Source of the DNA: Parabacteroides hominis
Lineage (GTDB): Bacteria > Bacteroidota > Bacteroidia > Bacteroidales > Tannerellaceae
Direction of reading: 5' to 3'
Assembly: GCF_014287585.1 (NCBI RefSeq)
Contig: NZ_JACOOJ010000031.1
Location: 1 to 64,000 of the forward strand
DNA length: 64,000 nt
The notes beneath the pieces were generated by a model. That model worked only from the letters and a program-made list of their open reading frames with translations, was not told the origin of the DNA and made no database searches. Positions 9,581 through 17,288 of the stretch are shown here, in pieces (the first letter of the stretch is position 1; the number at the start of each line of letters is the position of its first letter). The position numbers and the translations under genes are program-made.

Positions 9581-9593
9581 AATATTATGTAGT

Positions 9594-10232
9594 TTATAAA
9601 TAGGGATTATTAAAATTTTCATCGATGACTCTTGTCTCCGGCCCGTGTCCCGGATAGATTACTGTCTCGTCGGGAAGCGAAAGGAGCTTGTCGCGGATAG
9701 CGGCGACCAATACTTCCTGGTTTCCGCCCCAGAGGTCGGTACGACCGATGCTTCCGGCAAACAGCGCGTCGCCGACAATCGCAAAGCCGTTCTTTTTGTT
9801 ATAGAAAGCGACACTGCCGGGTGAATGTCCGGGAACAGTCAGCACTTGAAGTTCGGATGTGCCGAACTTGATGGTTTCGCCTCCTACGATATACTTTTCA
9901 ACCGGGACGTTCTCGACATGCTGACGCAGTCCGAACAGCTTGGCCTGTTCGTCAGGAGAGGGCAGTTTCTCGACATCCAGCTTGTTCGCTTCGGGTTTCA
10001 AACCGTATGTCTTATATATAAAACCGTTTCCGAATACGTGATCCACGTGCAGGTGAGTGCAGAGCAAATGCTTTAACGTCAATTTGTTTTCGAGGATGAA
10101 GCCTGCCAGCTCCTTTTCCTCTTCCTTGCGGCAGCAGCCACAATCGATCAGCACGGCTTCGCGTGTATCATCATACAGCAGGAATGTATTCTCCTGGAAA
10201 TAATTGAACTCAAACAATTTTATTGTAATCAT
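9594..10232 (-). CDS. MBL-fold metallo-hydrolase (glyoxalase II-like)
   Basis: A 212-residue metallo-beta-lactamase-fold hydrolase. The metal ligands are visible: THLHVDH (HxHxDH, about residues 59-65), the HSPGS histidine around residue 136, the Asp in IVGDALFAGSIGRTDL and the final PGHGPET. The short size and the GRTDL signature match the YcbL/glyoxalase-II-like subgroup, which hydrolyses thioesters such as S-lactoylglutathione or related compounds; Bacteroidales lack classical glutathione, so the true substrate is open. The ATG overlaps the rsmG stop by 4 bp (ATGA) and gcvP follows 13 bp after its stop, so the three genes are probably co-transcribed. Confidence 0.9.
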   Translation of the reverse strand: MITIKLFEFNYFQENTFLLYDDTREAVLIDCGCCRKEEEKELAGFILENKLTLKHLLCTHLHVDHVFGNGFIYKTYGLKPEANKLDVEKLPSPDEQAKLFGLRQHVENVPVEKYIVGGETIKFGTSELQVLTVPGHSPGSVAFYNKKNGFAIVGDALFAGSIGRTDLWGGNQEVLVAAIRDKLLSLPDETVIYPGHGPETRVIDENFNNPYL

Positions 10233-10900
10233 AACGGTACGTAAACAACTTTTTTAGTTTGGAAAAATTCTTCTTTAAAATGGTCACTCAGGCTGAGGCT
10301 GACAGCTTGTTTGCGGAATGGCAATATTTCATGCTGCAACTCTCCTCCCTTCAAACAAATCAAACCATTGGGAAGTGCATTTTGTTGTTCTTTTTTTATA
10401 TTCTTACGAGCAATTTTTACCAGATCGGCCAGCGGCATGACGGCACGGCTCACGACAAAGTCGAACAATTGCTTTTCTTCTTCGGCGCGGCAATGGCGGA
10501 AAGTGACGTTTTTCAGACCGATCGCTTCGGCTACGGCTTGTCCGACTTTGATCTTTTTCCCGATACTGTCTACCAAATGAAACTGTACTTCAGGATGCAG
10601 GATCGCAAGCGGAATGCCGGGAAAACCTCCTCCCGTACCGATATCCATAACTGTCGATCCTTTTTTGAATTTCAACATCTTCAGGATGCCCAGCGAATGA
10701 AGCACGTGATGCAGGTACAGATTCTCTATATCTTTGCGTGAAATTACATTGATCTTGGAATTCCAGTCCGAATATAAGTCGAACAAGGCATCTATCTGTA
10801 CCTTCTGTTCATCGGTCAGTTCCGGAAAATAACCCTTTAGAATTGTCAATTGACAATTGACAATTGACAAATTAGGGGGATTTGCTATGTTGTTGTCCAT
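10229..10900 (-). CDS. rsmG: 16S rRNA (guanine-527-N7)-methyltransferase
   Basis: RsmG (GidB) methylates N7 of G527 in 16S rRNA using S-adenosylmethionine. The SAM-binding loop is MDIGTGGGFPGIPLA (about residues 85-99), followed by HLVDSIGKKIKV and the FDFVVSRAV motif, all typical. Family members usually begin just before the segment here at residue 22 (LKGYFPELTDEQ). In this gene the first about 20 residues are encoded largely by a palindromic repeat (10843-10870) that adds LSIVNCQLTI. The only ATG in reach is 10898-10900; TTG codons inside the repeat could also serve as starts. It is followed with a 4-bp overlap by the metallo-hydrolase. Confidence 0.95.
   Translation of the reverse strand: MDNNIANPPNLSIVNCQLTILKGYFPELTDEQKVQIDALFDLYSDWNSKINVISRKDIENLYLHHVLHSLGILKMLKFKKGSTVMDIGTGGGFPGIPLAILHPEVQFHLVDSIGKKIKVGQAVAEAIGLKNVTFRHCRAEEEKQLFDFVVSRAVMPLADLVKIARKNIKKEQQNALPNGLICLKGGELQHEILPFRKQAVSLSLSDHFKEEFFQTKKVVYVPL
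10843..10870. repeat. TTGACAATTGACAA tandem palindrome inside the rsmG 5' end
   Basis: Overlapping copies of the self-complementary unit TTGTCAATTGACAA form a 28-bp stretch. Such tracts are usually intergenic in Bacteroidales; here it lies in frame within the rsmG reading frame and may form a hairpin in the mRNA next to the start codon. Confidence 0.75.
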
Positions 10901-10936
10901 ATATATATTTATGAATAGGCTTTTTAGTATTCTACT

Positions 10937-11797
10937 TTAATTGTCAATTAGTTTCGCGATCGGACTGTCTTTCTTCAATAGATATTGGATTTCCGCGTAG
11001 GGTAAGAACACATTTGTTTCTCTTACTACGTAAGCGGCGATCTCATATTCATTAAAGGTATATGTGATGCCGTTCCCGTCGACCAGGAAATTACCGTTCG
11101 GAAAGATTTCTTCGACACTGAAGAACCCGATGTTTTCGAGGTCTTTCGGATTCTCCACCTTGTTTTGTTTGGCAATATGGTCGATTAATATCTGTGCGAG
11201 GCTGTCCTGGAAGTTTTCGATGAAAATATCTTCTTCCGTGATCGCATTGCCTGTTTTCAGGTTGATCACATGGTTGTTGTAGGCATGCGAACCGTGTGCG
11301 CCGCCTGTATAGTTTTCAAAACTTACGGTGTAGCTCAGAATGTCATTCTGGTTGTAGACGATTTCGTCCGACGACATTTCGAAATAAGAGAACCAGGCTC
11401 CGACCGGCAGATCGTCCTTCTTTTCCAGTTCCGCCTTGAAATCGGCTTCCAGCTCTTTATAGTTATTCAGATAATCTTCCGTGTATTTGGCGACCGCCTC
11501 TTCGGGGGACAGGTTTTCGTAATTTTCGCCGAAGTAGGAGAGGACGAAATCATTCTGCATCTTTTTCAGAATCTCTTTATCGGAGAATTTGGCAGGATAG
11601 GTGAAGTTCAATTGCAGGTTGCAATTGGGATTATCCGGATTATCCAGCAGGTGATAGGTCCGATCCACCCGGATGGAATCGAATTTGATATCATTATCGG
11701 CCGTTCGCTTCGTGTTTGTATTGCAACCGGTTACGAACATTCCTAAAAGAAAAAGCGCAATCAAATTTTTACATATTTGTGTACTCATCGGAATCAT
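10937..11797 (-). CDS. DUF3298/DUF4163-type lipoprotein
   Basis: A 286-residue predicted lipoprotein: residues 1-25 form a signal peptide with lipobox VTGC (Cys25). The C-terminal part has the DUF3298-like pattern YTGGAHGSHAYNNHVINL followed by TGNAITEEDIF, as in the periplasmic regions of RsiV-like proteins; the N-terminal half matches the associated DUF4163 layout. RsiV binds lysozyme in Gram-positive bacteria, but no function is known for the Bacteroidetes lipoproteins. Start ATG 11797, or ATG 11788 (MSTQICKN), which gives a more typical signal peptide. rsmG begins 36 bp after its stop on the same strand, so it may head the rsmG operon. Confidence 0.82.
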   Translation of the reverse strand: MIPMSTQICKNLIALFLLGMFVTGCNTNTKRTADNDIKFDSIRVDRTYHLLDNPDNPNCNLQLNFTYPAKFSDKEILKKMQNDFVLSYFGENYENLSPEEAVAKYTEDYLNNYKELEADFKAELEKKDDLPVGAWFSYFEMSSDEIVYNQNDILSYTVSFENYTGGAHGSHAYNNHVINLKTGNAITEEDIFIENFQDSLAQILIDHIAKQNKVENPKDLENIGFFSVEEIFPNGNFLVDGNGITYTFNEYEIAAYVVRETNVFLPYAEIQYLLKKDSPIAKLIDN

Positions 11798-12017
11798 AGA
11801 TTTTAGATAATACTTTTAGATGCAAATGTAAGCTATTATCTTGTAATAAACGAATGGCAGGTTTCTTTTTTCAGCGTCGGCCACATCAAAATGGTATTGG
11901 CAGGCAACTTTTTTGATACGTAATAAAGCCTGTTTTTCAAGTAAAAAAATACAATATTCCCTCCTAAAAACCAATAAATAATTATGTCGCTGATATTTAG
12001 CCGGTTGTCGGATTATG

Positions 12018-12136
12018 TGTTTCTTAAAAAATATTACCCTTGCGGATAATTTGAAATAAACGGGGTAGAAAAACAAAATATATGCCATGTTGTTTCGATT
12101 TGGACCAATGGGTATTCGTACGTTTATTACAATAAG
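12018..12136. repeat. Dispersed intergenic repeat, copy A
   Basis: About 119 bp that match 28802-28920 in inverted orientation. The first 28 bases (from TGTTTCTTAAAAAATATTAC) are identical, and hand alignment of 12018-12116 with the reverse complement of 28822-28920 gives about 15 mismatches in 99 positions without gaps; ACAATAAG at the far end is shared too. It lies in the 604-bp gap between the DUF3298 and ApbE-like genes. No transposase is adjacent. Confidence 0.8.
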
Positions 12137-12158
12137 GTCTAAAAAAACGATAAGCTAA

Positions 12159-12254
12159 ATGCCTACGCTCCGAATCGCCGCGACGCCGGGCGAAAACGAT
12201 GTTTATGCCATCGTCGTGAATCCGGAGTTCTGTTTGGCGAAGATTGAATTGTAA
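12159..12254 (+). other. Possible 31-codon ORF, unrecognised
   Basis: ATG 12159 to TAA 12254 encodes MPTLRIAATPGENDVYAIVV and 11 more residues ending FCLAKIEL. It is clearly richer in G+C than its surroundings, which suggests coding sequence or the remnant of a longer gene. No ribosome-binding site, promoter or family match is visible, so it may be spurious. Confidence 0.2.
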
Positions 12255-12278
12255 ATGTTTTAAACGAAAATAAACGCT

Positions 12279-12314
12279 AATTAGGCAACCTTTTGAGAAA
12301 AAGGTTGCCTAATT
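12279..12314. terminator. Perfect 16-bp hairpin upstream of apbE-like gene
   Basis: AATTAGGCAACCTTTT pairs perfectly with AAAAGGTTGCCTAATT around GAGA. It lies 26 bp upstream of the promoter core at 12340 and probably insulates that promoter from upstream transcription. Confidence 0.65.
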
Positions 12315-12339
12315 CTATTCGTAAAACGAACAAATCCCC

Positions 12340-12347
12340 TATATTTG
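12340..12347 (+). promoter_or_regulatory. Bacteroidetes -7 element (TATATTTG)
   Basis: TATATTTG matches the TAnnTTTG consensus and lies 55 bp upstream of the ApbE-like start codon. No clear TTG is seen about 20 bp upstream. Confidence 0.6.
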
Positions 12348-12401
12348 CAAAGTGTGTACGCACACCTCTTTTGTACCATGTAAAAAAATAGCAAATGGCT
12401 T

Positions 12402-13208
12402 ATGTCTTATTCTAACTACTATGCGGCTTCCGGGCTTTTCCATGGATCCATGTCGTCGGTAATGGGAACGCAGTTCGACATCCTGATGGTCGGCAGCGAT
12501 CCCTGTCTTCTTGGTGCGGTCTGGGAAAAGGTCGAATCGGAAGTGCGGCGGCTGGATAAGATGCTGAACCGGTTCGATCCGGAGAGCGAAGTTTCGTTTG
12601 TTAACCGGGAAGCCGGGCATTATCCGGTGACGGTTGGGGAAGAGCTTTGGAATATATTGCAGAACTGCAAGCGTTACAATGAGTTGACGGAAGGATATTT
12701 TGATATAACTTTGCAGGGATTCAATCAGGTATTGTTGACGGAGGAAGATAAAAGCATTTTTTTCTTTTCCGAATCTTTACACATTGATCTCGGCGGGTAC
12801 GGGAAAGGATATGCGCTTGCTAAAATACGGGAGCTGTTAGAAGAAAACGGGATCGGCAAGGCGCTTGTCAATTTCGGGAATAGTTCGGTCCTGGCGGTCG
12901 GTACGCATCCGTGCGGCGAATATTGGCCGATCGGCCTTGACAATCCGTTTACGAAGGAGCGGGTGGCCGATTTGAAGTTGTGTGACAGTTCGCTTTCGAC
13001 ATCCGGAAATATGCCTTCCCATCCGCGCCACATCGTGAACCCGCATACGGGAGCATTCGTGGATGATAAGAAAATGGTGTCGGTGGTGGCGAAAGATCCG
13101 GTAGTGGCGGAGATCCTGACAACTGCCTTTATGATTGCCGGCGATGAGCGTATTCCGGTAATCGCGTCTCAATTTGATATTTATGAAAAACATGTATATA
13201 AGTTATGA
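12402..13208 (+). CDS. FAD:protein FMN transferase (ApbE family), short form
   Basis: ApbE-family enzyme, which transfers FMN from FAD to a Thr/Ser of target proteins with Mg2+. Family features are MGTQFDILM (about residue 21), the DLGGYGKGYALAKIRELL loop (about 131-148, usually DxGGIAKGY), ALVNFGNSSVLAVG, and SLSTSGN followed by HIVNPHTG. At 268 residues it is shorter than usual (about 320-350), and it has neither signal peptide nor lipobox, whereas most ApbE proteins act outside the cytoplasm. The stop overlaps the ATG of the next gene (ATGA), so the two are translationally coupled. No flavinylation motif (DxxTGAT-like) was found in the neighbours. Nothing suggests truncation apart from the missing leader. 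Confidence 0.87.
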   Translation: MSYSNYYAASGLFHGSMSSVMGTQFDILMVGSDPCLLGAVWEKVESEVRRLDKMLNRFDPESEVSFVNREAGHYPVTVGEELWNILQNCKRYNELTEGYFDITLQGFNQVLLTEEDKSIFFFSESLHIDLGGYGKGYALAKIRELLEENGIGKALVNFGNSSVLAVGTHPCGEYWPIGLDNPFTKERVADLKLCDSSLSTSGNMPSHPRHIVNPHTGAFVDDKKMVSVVAKDPVVAEILTTAFMIAGDERIPVIASQFDIYEKHVYKL

Positions 13209-14527
13209 AAAATGATGAGAATTCAGTCAATTTAAGCCGGCGGGACTTCTTCAAGGAGCTGGGAATGATTGGGGGGGGCGGTGCGCTGCTTTCCGCGTTT
13301 CCCTGGTTGCAGTCCTGCAGCGCTGACGATAAGGCACAGATCGCGAAGGAAAAAGTGCGGATCGGATTTATCGGTACAGGTTCACGCGGACAGTACCACC
13401 TGAATAACCTGAAGACAATTCCGTATGCCGATGTGGTTGCCTTGTGTGATAATTATCCTCCCCACCTGAAAGAGGCTTCGGCCCTTTATCCGAAAGCGAA
13501 GACGTATGATGATTACCGGAAACTTTTAGAAGACAAAGACGTGCAGGCAGTCATGATCGCCACTCCGCTCTACGAACATGCGCATATCACGATCGATGCC
13601 TTGCATGCAGGCAAGCATACGTTTTGCGAAAAGTCGATGGCGATGACGTGCCAGGGCTGCCTGGATATGTACAATGTCTTTAAAGAATCCGGCAAGGTGA
13701 TGTTTATCGGCCAGCAGCGTTTATATGATCCGAAATATATAAAGGCGATGGAAATGGTCCATGCCGGCTTGTTGGGAGAGATTAACTCGATACGGGCATA
13801 CTGGTTCCGCAATAACGACTGGCGCCGTCCCGTTCCTTCTCCCGATTTGGAACGTAAGATCAACTGGCGTTTATATAAAGACTATTCATGCGGCCTGGTG
13901 ACGGAGTTGGCTACCCATCAGTTGCAGGTGGGAAACTGGGCGTTGAAGATGCTTCCCGAAAAGGTGGCAGGCATGGGAGATATCGTCTATTGGAAGGATG
14001 GTCGCGAGGTGTATGACAGCATCAATTTGATTTACCATTATCCGAACGGCGTGAAGATGACCTACGAGTCGATGATAGCCAACAAGTTTTATGGCCTTGA
14101 AGAAGAGATCATGGGCAGTAAGGGCACGATGGAACCGGAGAAAGGCAAATATTATTTTGAGGATGCCGAACCTGCTCCCGGTATCATGCAGTTGATCAAC
14201 CAGATCGAACATGGGATTTTCGACAATGTTTCATTTGCCGGTCCGAGCTGGGTGCCTGAAACGGCATCGGTAAACAAGGGGCATTTGATCATGGACAATG
14301 TCACGACGATCAGCGGACAGTCATCGGTAGGTGCTGCCGGCGACGGTTCTGTCGAGTTGGTTACCGCTTTCTGCGAAGCTGCCATTACCGGCAAACCTGC
14401 TCCCGACCTGGTGGAAGAAGCCTACTATTCTTCTGTTTTGGGCTTGTTGGGCTTGCAGGCGATCGATGAAGGACGGGTGATTACTTTCCCGGATGAATAT
14501 AAAATACCGTATCTAAATTTTGCATGA
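13205..14527 (+). CDS. Gfo/Idh/MocA family oxidoreductase with Tat signal
   Basis: NAD(P)-dependent oxidoreductase of the Gfo/Idh/MocA family. The N-terminus carries a twin-arginine signal (SRRDFF, residues 11-16) followed by a glycine-rich hydrophobic segment and QSC, so it is likely exported folded, perhaps as a lipoprotein. The Rossmann motif VRIGFIGTGSRGQYH starts about residue 56, the conserved catalytic-region EK is in GKHTFCEKSMAM, and the C-terminal domain is complete. Exported members with this layout include GH109 alpha-N-acetylgalactosaminidases, which use NAD as cofactor, so a glycosidase role is possible; the assignment is not certain. It overlaps both neighbours by 4 bp. A G8 run at 13271-13278 lies in the signal-peptide codons and could slip. 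Confidence 0.88.
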   Translation: MKNDENSVNLSRRDFFKELGMIGGGGALLSAFPWLQSCSADDKAQIAKEKVRIGFIGTGSRGQYHLNNLKTIPYADVVALCDNYPPHLKEASALYPKAKTYDDYRKLLEDKDVQAVMIATPLYEHAHITIDALHAGKHTFCEKSMAMTCQGCLDMYNVFKESGKVMFIGQQRLYDPKYIKAMEMVHAGLLGEINSIRAYWFRNNDWRRPVPSPDLERKINWRLYKDYSCGLVTELATHQLQVGNWALKMLPEKVAGMGDIVYWKDGREVYDSINLIYHYPNGVKMTYESMIANKFYGLEEEIMGSKGTMEPEKGKYYFEDAEPAPGIMQLINQIEHGIFDNVSFAGPSWVPETASVNKGHLIMDNVTTISGQSSVGAAGDGSVELVTAFCEAAITGKPAPDLVEEAYYSSVLGLLGLQAIDEGRVITFPDEYKIPYLNFA

Positions 14528-14760
14528 TTATGAAAGAAATCGTATTATCTGTAAAGAGACAAAAAACGGAAATCAAGATATTCTGTGTCTGTATCGCGCT
14601 CGCTTATCTGATGAATATTATCTCTATCATCACATACGGTACAAGTTGGTCCGAACTCTGGACACAATCGCTCTGGATGCTGCTCATCACGTGTGGCTTT
14701 TACGGGTTGTCGGTCGTGCTCCGGTTGCTGTATTACGGCATCCGGCAGTTAAGAAAATAA
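14524..14760 (+). CDS. Small two-helix membrane protein
   Basis: A 78-residue protein with a basic N-terminus and two hydrophobic segments, about residues 19-38 (IFCVCIALAYLMNIISIITY) and 49-70 (LWMLLITCGFYGLSVVLRLLYY), ending in RQLRK. The ATG overlaps the stop of the oxidoreductase gene (ATGA), so it is the third gene of the operon; ATG 14530 is an alternative start. Function unknown. The tight coupling suggests it may anchor or assist the exported oxidoreductase, but nothing in the sequence proves that. Confidence 0.7.
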   Translation: MIMKEIVLSVKRQKTEIKIFCVCIALAYLMNIISIITYGTSWSELWTQSLWMLLITCGFYGLSVVLRLLYYGIRQLRK

Positions 14761-14774
14761 GGAAACGTGGCGCA

Positions 14775-14818
14775 GGCTCTCTTTTGCCGTCTGCTGAAGC
14801 AGGCGGTAAAAGAGAGCC
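14775..14818. terminator. 21-bp hairpin, member of a GCCGTCTGCT repeat family
   Basis: GGCTCTCTTTTGCCGTCTGCT pairs over 21 bp (two G-T wobbles) with the following arm around GA. It sits 14 bp after the small membrane protein and may terminate that operon. Very similar hairpins occur at 29195-29226 and, in reverse orientation, at 29344-29374, so it is also a dispersed repeat. Confidence 0.75.
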
Positions 14819-14920
14819 GTATTTTGGAATTTGTTTGCATGATCCGTGAATGTTTTTGATTGATTTCTTATCCTGTTTTCCTGTCGGATTGGTTTCCTTT
14901 GTGCAATAAATCTGATAAAC

Positions 14921-16936
14921 ATGAAAAAGACGATTTTACTTTTCACGATTCTGTTGGCGTCATGCGCCGGCAACCAGACACAAGAGATCCGGACGGTGGA
15001 ACGTTTGTCTACCGCATCCCGTAATGACTACTATGTAAGCAACCGGACCCCGTTACAACCCCAACAATTTATTAAACTGCCTGCCGGAAGTATAGAGCCG
15101 GAAGGCTGGATCAGGCGGCAGATCGAATTACAGAAGGACGGCCTTTGCGGCCATTTAGGAGAGATCAGCGCCTGGTTGCAGAAGGGCGACAATGCCTGGT
15201 TGAAGAACGGAGGCGAATGGGGATGGGAAGAAGTGCCTTATTGGCTGCGCGGGTACGGCAATATGGCCTATGCCTTGAAAGACGAGACGTTATTGAAGGA
15301 AACGAAGTTCTGGATAGATGCCATCCTGGCAAGCCAGCGGACGGATGGCAATTTCGGACCTGTCCACCTGAATAACGGCAAGCAGGATTTCTGGCCGAAC
15401 ATGATCGTCCTTTGGATCATGCAATCCTACCATGAATATACGAACGACAGCCGGGTGATCGACTTCATGACCCGCTATTGCCATTATCTGCAAACGGTTC
15501 CCGACGACGCTTTCCTCTCCAGTTATTGGGAGAACAGTCGTGGAGGGGATAATCTTTGGAGCGTGGTCTGGCTGTATAACCGTACGGGCGACGAGTCTCT
15601 TCTTCCGTTGGCCGAAAAGATTCACCGGAACACGGCAGACTGGACCAAGTCGACCCAGCTTCCGAACTGGCACAATGTGAATGTCGCCCAGTGCTTCCGC
15701 GAACCTGCCACCTATTATCTGTTTACAAAAGACTCGGCGATGTTAGCTGCCAGCTATAATGTCCAGAGCCTGATACGCCGTGCTTTCGGCCAGGTTCCCG
15801 GCGGAATGTTCGGGGCGGACGAGAATGCCCGTATCGGCTTCTTCGATCCCCGGCAGGGAACGGAGACTTGCGGTTTCGTGGAGCAGATGGCGTCCGACGA
15901 GATCATGCTGCTCATCAGTGGCGATCCTTATTGGGCCGACCATCTCGAAGATGTGGCGTTTAACAGTTACCCGGCTTCGCTGATGCCTGATTACCGTGCG
16001 CTCCGTTATCTGACCTGCCCGAATATGGCGATCAGCGACTCGCGCAACCATCATCCGGGGTTGGACAATTCCGGCCCTTTCCTGGCGATGAACCCGTTCA
16101 GCAGCCGTTGCTGCCAGCACAATCATGGTTTCGGCTGGCCTTACTATGTCGAGCATTTGGTCTTGGCGACGCCGGACAACGGGGTAGCTGCCGTTTTATA
16201 CAATTCTTGCAAGACGAATGTAAAGGTGGGCGACGGGACGGAAATCAGCCTGCACGAACAGACGAATTATCCGTTTGAGGAAATGACGCGTTTTACGGTC
16301 GGAACATCCGAAGCCGTATCTTTCCCCTTCTACTTCCGTATTCCGTCCTGGTGTAAAAACGCGTCCGTCCTGATTAACGGGAAGCAGCAGCAGGCGACGC
16401 TTGCTCCCGGAACCTATGCCTGCATCGAACGGGAGTGGAAAGATGGCGACGAGGTTGTTCTGAACCTTCCGATGGAATATGCCGTTCGCCGGTGGCAGGT
16501 AAATAAGAACAGCGTCAGTGTCGATTACGGTCCGCTCACGCTCTCTTTGAAGATCGATGAAGAATATATGCAGATGCCGAGCACCGAAACGGCTGTCTGG
16601 GACTCCAAATGGCAGGAAGGGGCAGATGCTTCGGCCTGGCCGACATTCGAGATCCTGCCGAAGGGCCCGTGGAATTATGCCTTGAAAGTCCAGTCGCCCG
16701 TCACGCTGCAGCGCAAAAGCTGGCCGTCGGACAACAATCCTTTCACGCTCTCTTCCGTTCCGATGGAGTTCAAGGCGCAGGGACGTTTAGTCCCGGAATG
16801 GAAGATCGACGAATACGGCCTGTGCGGAGTTCTGCCCTATGAAAACGCCCGCAAGTCCGACCGCCTGGATGAAATCACGCTGGTCCCGATGGGTGCTGCC
16901 CGGCTCAGGATTACGGCTTTCCCGGTGGCGGAATAA
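14921..16936 (+). CDS. GH127-like beta-L-arabinofuranosidase (DUF1680 family) lipoprotein
   Basis: Predicted periplasmic or surface glycoside hydrolase. The N-terminus is a short signal with lipobox LASC (Cys15). The body has the (alpha/alpha)6-barrel pattern of DUF1680/GH127 enzymes (EEVPYWLRGYGNMAYAL, FWPNMIVLWIMQSYHEYT). The zinc/cysteine catalytic motif of this family is visible: ETC at residues 315-317 and CC at 397-398 (SSRCCQHNHGFGWPYYVEHL), matching Glu338/Cys340/Cys417/Cys418 of HypBA1. The 671-residue length is normal. A beta-L-arabinofuranosidase or related L-sugar activity is likely, but related families share these motifs, so the linkage is open. With the GH43 and GH2 genes downstream it suggests attack on an arabinose-containing plant polysaccharide. 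Confidence 0.87.
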   Translation: MKKTILLFTILLASCAGNQTQEIRTVERLSTASRNDYYVSNRTPLQPQQFIKLPAGSIEPEGWIRRQIELQKDGLCGHLGEISAWLQKGDNAWLKNGGEWGWEEVPYWLRGYGNMAYALKDETLLKETKFWIDAILASQRTDGNFGPVHLNNGKQDFWPNMIVLWIMQSYHEYTNDSRVIDFMTRYCHYLQTVPDDAFLSSYWENSRGGDNLWSVVWLYNRTGDESLLPLAEKIHRNTADWTKSTQLPNWHNVNVAQCFREPATYYLFTKDSAMLAASYNVQSLIRRAFGQVPGGMFGADENARIGFFDPRQGTETCGFVEQMASDEIMLLISGDPYWADHLEDVAFNSYPASLMPDYRALRYLTCPNMAISDSRNHHPGLDNSGPFLAMNPFSSRCCQHNHGFGWPYYVEHLVLATPDNGVAAVLYNSCKTNVKVGDGTEISLHEQTNYPFEEMTRFTVGTSEAVSFPFYFRIPSWCKNASVLINGKQQQATLAPGTYACIEREWKDGDEVVLNLPMEYAVRRWQVNKNSVSVDYGPLTLSLKIDEEYMQMPSTETAVWDSKWQEGADASAWPTFEILPKGPWNYALKVQSPVTLQRKSWPSDNNPFTLSSVPMEFKAQGRLVPEWKIDEYGLCGVLPYENARKSDRLDEITLVPMGAARLRITAFPVAE

Positions 16937-16951
16937 GTATAGGGTGAAATG

Positions 16952-16993
16952 ATTTTGGACAAAGAAATAAAAAAACGTATCTTTGTCCGAAAT
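16952..16993. promoter_or_regulatory. Promoter with overlapping palindrome, toxin-antitoxin operon
   Basis: ATTTTGGACAAAGA (16952-16965) pairs with TCTTTGTCCGAAAT (16980-16993), a 14-bp inverted repeat with one mismatch. The right arm covers the promoter core TATCTTTG (16978-16985), 30 bp upstream of the antitoxin ATG. An operator that covers the promoter fits autoregulation by an antitoxin or toxin-antitoxin complex. Confidence 0.7.
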
Positions 16994-17015
16994 CATAACT
17001 CATAAATCTCCCGAT

Positions 17016-17288
17016 ATGGCAACATTAGATATAGATGCGCTTCGCATAGAACTCATGCGCGACATACTTGATACCGACGATCTGGAAGTATTGAGAACCG
17101 TTAAGCGTTCCCTGACCCATGCTCTTGCAAAAGTGAAGCAGCAGCAGGTAGTCCGGGAAGAAGAGGTGGAATATATCAGCAAACAGGAAATATTGAATGG
17201 CATTCGTGAAGGGCTGACTGAATTCTATCAGGCAAAGAAAGCGGGAAAGGAATTGCCTGATGCGGAGGACTTGTTCAATGAACTATAA
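17016..17288 (+). CDS. Antitoxin of a type II toxin-antitoxin pair
   Basis: A 90-residue, strongly charged, helix-rich protein (MATLDIDALRIELMRDILDT; then a lysine/glutamate-rich region with VEYISKQEILNGIREGLTE and QAKKAGKELPDAEDLFNEL). This is the usual look of an antitoxin whose C-terminus wraps a RelE/ParE toxin. I chose ATG 17016 rather than an upstream GTG because it follows the promoter palindrome at a sensible distance. Its last codons overlap the toxin start by 11 bp, the expected order (antitoxin first) and coupling. I do not recognise a specific antitoxin fold, so its DNA-binding domain is undefined. Confidence 0.8.
   Translation: MATLDIDALRIELMRDILDTDDLEVLRTVKRSLTHALAKVKQQQVVREEEVEYISKQEILNGIREGLTEFYQAKKAGKELPDAEDLFNEL

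Noticed and set aside
11816..12088. 90-codon frame on the minus strand before the DUF3298 gene
   Set aside because: Composition is AT-driven and no family is recognisable; it overlaps the dispersed repeat.
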